44,144 nt of DNA from NCBI GenBank assembly GCA_938036835.1, contig CALHWB010000001.1, positions 1-44,144 on the forward strand, read 5' to 3'. The notes beneath the pieces are model-generated. The model made no database searches. It was not told the DNA's origin and saw nothing but the letters and a program-made list of their open reading frames with translations. Below, one piece after another: positions 39,106 to 44,144 of this stretch. Position numbers and translations under genes: made by a program. This DNA comes from an uncultured Propionibacterium sp. (GTDB lineage: Bacteria > Actinomycetota > Actinomycetes > Propionibacteriales > Propionibacteriaceae). The stretch's first letter is position 1, and each line of letters begins with the position of its first letter.

Positions 39106-39729
39106 CTACCGGCTGAGATCGGCTACTGCACGTACCCGAACCACTCGCGTCATCGCCGAGCCGGCCGCCGCATACACCGTTACCAGCTCGGCAGACAGCC
39201 CACGTTTCCGCAGGCCGCCCTCGGCGGCGGCGAGTTCCGTCTCCGCAGAGCTCCCCTTTAGGGCTAGGAGTTCACCACGCGGGACGAACAGTCGCTGAGT
39301 CCAACCGATCAACTTGACCAAAGGTGCTACCGCCCTAGCCGTCACCGCATCGAAGGCACAATCCAGTTCCTCGGCGCGACTGCGCAACACCCGGACCCGA
39401 TCTCCCAGCTCAAGCTCCGCCACCAACTCCATCAGGAACCGAAATCGCCGAAGCAGGGGCTCCACCAGACAGACCTTAAGGTCGGGCCGGGCCAGCGCCA
39501 ACGGCACACCCGGCAGACCCGCCCCGCTGCCCACATCCACCACGCTGGCGTGCCGCTCGATCAACCCGGACAAAGCCGCGCTGTTCAGCACATGCCTGTC
39601 CCATAGCCTTGGAGCCTCACGTGGGCCGATCAGACCCCACTCGATTCCCCGACTCGCCAATATATCGACATATCTACTTGCCAATTCGACGTTTTCGCCG
39701 AACACCTCCCGCGCAACCCCCGGGATCAC
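39106..39729 (-). CDS. rsmG: 16S rRNA (guanine-N7) methyltransferase
   Basis: A 207-residue SAM methyltransferase. The family motif VVDVGSGAGLPGVPLALARP binds SAM, VCLVEPLLRRFRFL follows, and TARAVAPLVKLIGW is typical of RsmG (GidB). It methylates G527 of 16S rRNA; loss gives low-level streptomycin resistance. A GTG at 39729 gives the usual family start (IPGVAREVFGENVELASRYVDIL), three bases after the jag stop, so the two are translated together. It lies in the conserved rpmH-to-parB operon. Confidence 0.95.
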   Translation of the reverse strand: MIPGVAREVFGENVELASRYVDILASRGIEWGLIGPREAPRLWDRHVLNSAALSGLIERHASVVDVGSGAGLPGVPLALARPDLKVCLVEPLLRRFRFLMELVAELELGDRVRVLRSRAEELDCAFDAVTARAVAPLVKLIGWTQRLFVPRGELLALKGSSAETELAAAEGGLRKRGLSAELVTVYAAAGSAMTRVVRVRAVADLSR

Positions 39730-39732
39730 GAC

Positions 39733-40248
39733 CTACTCAGCCTGCCTGATCACCACATGGCGATTCGGTTCGGTCCCCTCGGACTCGCTCACCAGGCCCG
39801 CCGCGGCCACGATGTCATGCACGATCTTGCGCTCGAACGGATTCATGGGCGCCAGCCCAACGGCTTCTCGGGTGCGCCGCACCTCAAGGATGACCTCCGT
39901 GGCCAAGGCCTGTAGCTCGCTACGCCGTTTCTCCCGGAACCCCGCCACATCCAGCATCAGCCGGCTGCGACGCCCCGTCTCGGCCAGCACCGCCAGCCGG
40001 GAAAGCTCCTGCAACGCGTCCAGCACCTGACCGTCTCGCCCCACCAACAGCTCGCTATCGGTCACGATGGAAACATGGGCTCGATCGCCTTCTGTGAAGA
40101 TGTCGATGTCGCCGTCCAGATCAGCGATCTCCAACAGCTCCTCCAAATAGTCCGCGGCGACGTCCCCTTCCTTGTCCAGGGGATCAAGCTCCGCGTCCGA
40201 TGGCGACCCAACTATCTCGACCACATCGTCCATAGACTCACCGTCCAT
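39733..40248 (-). CDS. jag: Jag/KhpB-type RNA-binding protein (KH and R3H domains)
   Basis: A 171-residue protein from ATG 40248, which follows AGGAGA by five bases. The first 30 residues are acidic. A KH domain (LVGRDGQVLDALQELSRLA) and a C-terminal R3H domain (PMNPFERKIVHDIVAAAG) follow. It binds RNA with KhpA and affects envelope and division gene expression. The frame is open for 64 further codons upstream but that part overlaps yidC and has no family resemblance. The gap to yidC is 49 bases. Confidence 0.93.
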   Translation of the reverse strand: MDGESMDDVVEIVGSPSDAELDPLDKEGDVAADYLEELLEIADLDGDIDIFTEGDRAHVSIVTDSELLVGRDGQVLDALQELSRLAVLAETGRRSRLMLDVAGFREKRRSELQALATEVILEVRRTREAVGLAPMNPFERKIVHDIVAAAGLVSESEGTEPNRHVVIRQAE

Positions 40249-40297
40249 CGATCTCTCCTTGTCAAAAAGGCTTTCGTCGTGACATCCGGGTGAAACC

Positions 40298-41389
40298 TCA
40301 GCTTCTCTTCCTGCGCACCGCACGACTCGTCCGCTGTATCTGCTGACGCTGCACCGTCTGACGGCCATTCGAGTCAGCCACGCGCACCGTCTGCCTGCTG
40401 ACGCCTTGACGACGCACCGTACTGCCATTCGCGTCGGCACCAGCGGTCAGACCGCGAGAACTCTGCGGCCGTTTGCGCGCCCGATTCGCCCGAACCTCCT
40501 CGATCGCCTTCGGGTCCTTGCCCCGCGCAACCATCCGTTCCTCCCATTCGATATACGCCGGAGTACCCGGGGTCGGGAAGTTACGGATGATGAAGTACTG
40601 CTGACCCAGCGTCCACAGGTTGGAGAACATCCAGTACACCAACACGCCCACCGGCATGCTGAGCCCCGCAAAGATATACATCAACGGCATCAGGTACAGC
40701 ATCATCTTCTGCTGCTGGCCCATCGGCCCCTCGAAGGCCGCCGGCGGCATATTGCGACGCATCATGTGGAGCTGCTGGAAGAACAGCAGCAGGGTCATCG
40801 AGACGATCAATATCAAAGCGAGAATCTGGGTGGCCCCGAAACCATTCGACAACGGTAGGAAGGTCCCCGACAGCTTCGCACCGAACAGTCCGGCATTGCT
40901 CAGCGAATCGACCAGGTCCGGATGCTGTACCAGCCAATGGCCCCGCGGAATGCCCCTGGCCGCCCCGCTCAGCACATTGAACAGACCGAAAAAGATCGGT
41001 AGCTGCACCAACAGCGGCAAACAGGATGCCCCCGGGCTGACCCCCTCGTCCTGATACAGCTTCATCGTCTCCTGGCCAAGCCGCTGCCGGTCACTACCGT
41101 ACTTCGACTGAAGCTCCTGGAGTTTCGGCGTCAACGCCTGCATCGCCCGCGACGAGTTCAACTGTTTGGCATACAACGGCATCATGATCGTGCGGATCAC
41201 CACGGTCAGCAACACGATGCACAGCGTCCAGGTAACCCCGGAGTCCGCCCCGAACACCGGGCTGATCAACCGATGCGCCAAAACGATAATGCCCGAGATC
41301 ACCCAGTACAGCGGCTGCATGATGGAACTGCCGAACCGGCCCAGGCCCTCCCAGAGGTTCAGCATCGTCATGGCATCCAGTTCAATCAC
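40298..41389 (-). CDS. yidC: membrane protein insertase YidC
   Basis: A 363-residue insertase with five membrane helices: QPLYWVISGIIVLAHRL, then WTLCIVLLTVVIRTIMMPLY with the conserved groove arginine, LPLLVQLPIFFGLFNVL, LALILIVSMTLLLFF, and PLMYIFAGLSMPVGVLVYW. It inserts membrane proteins alone or with SecYEG. The basic C-terminal tail (from about 290), rich in Arg, Gln and Val with two similar QTV segments, probably binds ribosomes. GTG 41389 has GAGGTGA upstream and overlaps the yidD stop. Confidence 0.95.
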   Translation of the reverse strand: MIELDAMTMLNLWEGLGRFGSSIMQPLYWVISGIIVLAHRLISPVFGADSGVTWTLCIVLLTVVIRTIMMPLYAKQLNSSRAMQALTPKLQELQSKYGSDRQRLGQETMKLYQDEGVSPGASCLPLLVQLPIFFGLFNVLSGAARGIPRGHWLVQHPDLVDSLSNAGLFGAKLSGTFLPLSNGFGATQILALILIVSMTLLLFFQQLHMMRRNMPPAAFEGPMGQQQKMMLYLMPLMYIFAGLSMPVGVLVYWMFSNLWTLGQQYFIIRNFPTPGTPAYIEWEERMVARGKDPKAIEEVRANRARKRPQSSRGLTAGADANGSTVRRQGVSRQTVRVADSNGRQTVQRQQIQRTSRAVRRKRS

Positions 41390-41730
41390 GAAATCACCTC
41401 GTCGGTTACCGCAGCCGACTCGCCCGCCACGGATTTACAACACTCTGTCTGCTTGCTCTGACCGGCGATCCCCATGCCAAAGCTTTGCGGATCTGCGGCT
41501 ATCTGGGCCGCCAGCGCAGACCCGGGCACCGGATCGAAACCACCGTGCGACCATGGGTGACAACGTAGGATCCGGCGAATCGATAGCCACCCCCCGCGCA
41601 CCGCACCATGCCTGCGCAAGGCCTCCAGCCCGTAGGCCGAACAGGTCGGGTAGTACTTACATACATCCCCGTAGAGCGGCGAGACCACCCGCCGCCACGC
41701 CAGCACAAACCCGATCATCAGGTGCTTCAC
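41386..41730 (-). CDS. yidD: membrane protein insertion efficiency factor YidD
   Basis: A 114-residue protein with the diagnostic series VSPLYGDVCKYYPTCSAYG, ALRRHGAVRGGWLSIRRI and LRCHPWSHGGFDPVP. It is a small amphipathic protein that assists YidC-dependent insertion. The C-terminal 35 residues are variable. Its start overlaps the rnpA stop by four bases and its stop overlaps the yidC start, so rnpA, yidD and yidC form one coupled unit. Confidence 0.95.
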   Translation of the reverse strand: MKHLMIGFVLAWRRVVSPLYGDVCKYYPTCSAYGLEALRRHGAVRGGWLSIRRILRCHPWSHGGFDPVPGSALAAQIAADPQSFGMGIAGQSKQTECCKSVAGESAAVTDEVIS

Positions 41731-42083
41731 CGGGAGTTTGCCCCCAGCTTAGCCAAACAGCCCCGCCATGCCGCCACGAATTCCGCACCCAGCCGGTGCG
41801 GTTCCGTCGCAGCCGCCGGCAGGGCGCGCACCACCACCTGCAATCCCGCCGGGCTGTCGATCAGCTGGGCACGCGCCAGATGCCGCAACCGGCGTTTCAC
41901 GCGATTACGGGTCACCGCATTGCCCACCCGCTTGGACACCACAAACCCGACCCGGCTGTGCTGCCCAGCCACCGGCAGGGCGCGCGCATGCACCACCAGG
42001 GTGCCCCGGCCAACTCGAACCCCACCTCGCAGCGTCGCGCCGAAATCCTTCGCCGACCGCAACCGGCTGGCAGCGGGCAACAC
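41727..42083 (-). CDS. rnpA: ribonuclease P protein component
   Basis: A 118-residue basic protein beginning with the usual LPAASRLRSAKDFG and carrying RVGFVVSKRVGNAVTRN followed by RVKRRLRHLARA, the RNR signature that binds the RNase P RNA. It is the protein subunit that matures tRNA 5' ends. The GTG at 42083 was chosen since it gives the family N-terminus four bases after the rpmH stop. A GTG at 42107 in the same frame lies inside rpmH and is less likely. Confidence 0.93.
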   Translation of the reverse strand: MLPAASRLRSAKDFGATLRGGVRVGRGTLVVHARALPVAGQHSRVGFVVSKRVGNAVTRNRVKRRLRHLARAQLIDSPAGLQVVVRALPAAATEPHRLGAEFVAAWRGCLAKLGANSR

Positions 42084-42087
42084 GGTC

Positions 42088-42225
42088 TCAGGCCGACAGC
42101 TCTGCACGACCCCTACGGCGACGAGCCGCCAGGATCGCCCGGCCCGCCCGGGTACTCATCCGGGCCCGAAACCCGTGGGTGCGGGAACGCCGGCGGTTAC
42201 TCGGCTGATAGGTGCGCTTGCTCAC
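42088..42225 (-). CDS. rpmH: 50S ribosomal protein L34
   Basis: A 45-residue, very basic protein: (M)SKRTYQPSNRRRSRTHGF and RARMSTRAGRAILAARRRRG, then RAELSA. This is the full L34 sequence pattern. It starts with GTG at 42225 behind ACGGAG. It is the first gene of the minus-strand operon running to parB. A TACTAT box (42241-42246, minus strand) just upstream could be its -10. Confidence 0.96.
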   Translation of the reverse strand: MSKRTYQPSNRRRSRTHGFRARMSTRAGRAILAARRRRGRAELSA

Positions 42226-42621
42226 GACAGTGCTCCGTCAATAGTAGGCTGGTTGCTTCGGTCGAAGCGGTTTCGGCTGTCCAGACAGACCGACTACCGG
42301 CAATTCGGACCATCGGCATGGACAACGGCTGATAAATACTACGTCACCGTCCGTGCCCTGGGCAAAAGCACCCAGAACACCCACATTCCCGCGGCCCGCA
42401 CGCCACACCGCCCGATCCCCGGCCCCAGCCCGCAGGTTGCACGACCCGGGCAGTTTGGCTACCGTCAATCACCTGTTGGCACCAACGATGGCGATTGGCG
42501 CCCGCCGATCGGTCCCGATTGTCCGGGCGCCTGCCATCGCACACGTGACTGGCAAAACCGGCTCACCCGGCCACCACCGGCCAGCGAGACTCGATAGTGA
42601 ACGGGGAAAGGAGCACCCTAA
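42226..42621. other. rpmH-dnaA divergent intergenic region
   Basis: This 396-base stretch separates the divergent rpmH and dnaA genes. It holds a likely rpmH -10 (TACTAT on the minus strand, 42241-42246), a short inverted repeat GCTTCG/CGAAGC at 42255-42268, and the AAAGGAG (42607-42613) ribosome site of dnaA. I see no TTnTCCACA DnaA box here, so the origin itself seems to be on the other side of dnaA. Confidence 0.6.
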
Positions 42622-44073
42622 GTGTCCAAGCACCCCGACCAGCCGCACGCCGTCGATGCCCTGCTCGCGGCCTGGCGTCACGTGCTCAATCAGGCCGAGG
42701 GAACCAACCGTGCTTGGCTACGTAGTTCACGGCCACTCACGGTGCATGAATCCACCGTCATGATCTCGGTTCCCAACGAGTTCACCCGCGAACGCATCGA
42801 GACCCGCCAACGCAGCGACATCGAACAGGCGCTATCGGACCACTTCCACCGGTCGATGAGACTAGCCATCACGATAGACCCCGATCTGGAACTGAATCTG
42901 CAACCACCCGATCGTCCCGAAGAGGCCGACATCGAACCGATGGAGTTGATCCGCCGGCCAGACGCCCCGAGCCCTTTCACCCCCATGGACCCGGCACACG
43001 CTCAATCCCCGGCCGGCCCCTCACCCGGCAATGGATTGCCGGAGGATCGCTTGAATCCGAAGTACACCTTCGACAACTTCGTCATCGGCAGTTCCAACAG
43101 ATTCGCCCATGCCGCCGCAGTCGCGGTCGCCGAGGCACCCGGCAAGGCCTACAACCCTTTGATGATCTACGGCGACTCCGGGTTGGGCAAGACCCACCTA
43201 TTGCATGCCCTAGGCCATTATGTGCATGACTACTACCAGAACGTGACAGTCAAGTACGTCAGCACCGAAGAGCTGACCAACGACTTCATCAATGCGATCT
43301 CAGAGAACCGCACCGCTGCCTTCCGGCGCACATACCGCGATGTCGATGTCTTGTTGATCGACGACATCCAATTCCTGGAGGCCAAGATCCAAACCCAGGA
43401 GGAGTTCTTTCACACCTTCAACACCCTCCACAATGCACAAAAGCAGATCGTGATGACCTCCGATCGGCCGCCCAAGGCGCTTGAGGCCTTGGAGCCCCGG
43501 TTGCGTAGCCGTTTCGAATGGGGTCTCATCACCGACGTCCAACCCCCCGATCTGGAGACCCGCATCGCGATCCTCAAACGCAAAGCGGCCGCCGAACGGC
43601 TTCTGATACCACCCGATGTGCTGGAGTTCATCGCTTCCCGGATCCAGACCAACATCCGGGAACTCGAGGGTGCCCTCATCCGGGTCAGCGCTTTCGCCTC
43701 GCTCAACAAGCAGGACGTCCAGCTCGGCCTGGCAGAGACCGTCCTGCGCGATCTCATCCCGGCCGGGGTCGAAGCCGAAATCGACGCCAGTCAGATCATC
43801 GCCGAAACGGCTCGCTATTTCGGTATCGAGATTCTCGACCTGAAGGGCACGTCGCGGACCCAGACCCTGGTTACCGCTCGCCAGATCGCCATGTACCTGT
43901 GTCGTGAGATGACCGACCTTTCCCTGCCCAAGATCGGCCAGGAGTTCGGCGGCAAGGACCACACCACCGTCATGCACGCCGAGCGCAAGATCCGGCAGCT
44001 GATGCGCGAACGCCGTAGCGTCTACAACCAGGTCACCGAACTCACCAACCGGATCAAGAACTCCGGATCCTGA
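42622..44073 (+). CDS. dnaA: chromosomal replication initiator DnaA
   Basis: A 483-residue protein. Domain I (1-85) has the DnaB/DiaA-interaction fold. A Pro-rich linker follows (about 90-145), and then NPKYTFDNFVIGSSNRFAHA opens the AAA+ domain. Walker A is GDSGLGKT (184-191), Walker B VLLIDDIQFL, and the sensor and arginine-finger region is LRSRFEWGL. Domain IV has the helix-turn-helix LSLPKIGQEFGGKDHTTV and the DnaA signature MHAERKI. It binds DnaA boxes and melts oriC. GTG 42622 gives the common start (SKHPDQPHAV). Length is at the short side for actinobacteria, where domain II is often longer. Confidence 0.97.
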   Translation: MSKHPDQPHAVDALLAAWRHVLNQAEGTNRAWLRSSRPLTVHESTVMISVPNEFTRERIETRQRSDIEQALSDHFHRSMRLAITIDPDLELNLQPPDRPEEADIEPMELIRRPDAPSPFTPMDPAHAQSPAGPSPGNGLPEDRLNPKYTFDNFVIGSSNRFAHAAAVAVAEAPGKAYNPLMIYGDSGLGKTHLLHALGHYVHDYYQNVTVKYVSTEELTNDFINAISENRTAAFRRTYRDVDVLLIDDIQFLEAKIQTQEEFFHTFNTLHNAQKQIVMTSDRPPKALEALEPRLRSRFEWGLITDVQPPDLETRIAILKRKAAAERLLIPPDVLEFIASRIQTNIRELEGALIRVSAFASLNKQDVQLGLAETVLRDLIPAGVEAEIDASQIIAETARYFGIEILDLKGTSRTQTLVTARQIAMYLCREMTDLSLPKIGQEFGGKDHTTVMHAERKIRQLMRERRSVYNQVTELTNRIKNSGS

Positions 44074-44144
44074 TTCCTTCGCGGTCCCACACCGCCGTTT
44101 CCCACAGGGCTCCCGGGTTTTCCACAGTAACTGTGGAAAACCCG
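44074..44144. other. start of oriC (dnaA-dnaN intergenic region), with DnaA boxes
   Basis: Directly after dnaA lie TTTTCCACA (44118-44126) and its inverse TGTGGAAAA (44132-44140), each one base from the TTATCCACA consensus. TTTCCCACA at 44098-44106 is a weaker third. The paired boxes lie in a 31-base structure (44114-44144) with perfect 15-base arms around a single A. The window ends inside the origin. Confidence 0.85.

Noticed and set aside
42084..42107. Longer rnpA start at GTG 42107
   Set aside because: It would lie inside rpmH, and the GTG at 42083 gives the standard RnpA N-terminus.
1..44144. CRISPR arrays, insertion sequences, tRNA and rRNA genes
   Set aside because: I saw no regularly spaced repeats, transposase-like proteins or terminal inverted repeats, and no recognisable tRNA or rRNA sequence. 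A short degenerate tRNA could still be missed by eye.

Overview
The window is about 44 kb of high-GC DNA and looks like the chromosome of an actinobacterium, ending just inside oriC. The right-hand end carries the standard actinobacterial origin order: trxB-trxA, then on the minus strand parB-parA-rsmG-jag-yidC-yidD-rnpA-rpmH, then dnaA on the plus strand, then the first DnaA boxes of oriC. The pcnA-DUF6049-pseudokinase-trxB block, GTG/TTG starts, TAnnnT promoters set just before start codons, an LPXTG surface protein and ECF vitamin transport fit a Gram-positive member of Propionibacteriales, perhaps Propionibacteriaceae. The family assignment is an inference from gene order and composition, not a database match.

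Left part. At 1-2224 (minus strand) is a likely type VII-associated polymorphic-toxin module: a helical N-terminal region joined to a C-terminal Cys/His amidase, a small EspC/WXG100-like protein, and two tandem paralogous lipoproteins that could be surface immunity proteins. At 2376-4824 are a GT-C membrane glycosyltransferase and a GT2 glycosyltransferase. Divergent from them are two tandem paralogous polytopic proteins of the DUF6541 type (5072-9053). An acylphosphatase and an acyltransferase-3 membrane protein follow. The next block is cell-envelope related: an L,D-transpeptidase lipoprotein, an LPXTG-anchored adhesin-like protein, an alpha/beta hydrolase, a class B penicillin-binding protein and an MscS channel.

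Middle part. At 18265-23763 is a compact operon behind a cobalamin riboswitch: a secreted, membrane-anchored terpenoid-cyclase-like (alpha/alpha-barrel) protein, a second small secreted and anchored aromatic-rich protein, EcfT, a fused double EcfA ATPase and an S component. I read this as an ECF vitamin B12 importer with two surface proteins that resemble, in fold logic, the alpha and beta domains of animal transcobalamin and intrinsic factor.

Right part. A membrane-tethered Ser/Thr kinase precedes pcnA, an MFS exporter, a DUF6049 protein and a pseudokinase-TM-extracellular protein that corresponds to the C-terminal half of mycobacterial MviN. The MurJ flippase that normally sits between DUF6049 and the pseudokinase is absent from this locus, as is sigM. 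In sigM's place are a divergent glpD and a histidine phosphatase. The window then closes with the thioredoxin pair, the ParABS segregation genes with a parS site inside parA, the ribosome and membrane-insertion genes, dnaA and the edge of oriC.

Limits: everything here was read by eye. Families are recognised from motifs, start sites from Shine-Dalgarno or -10 spacing, and no homology search was run.
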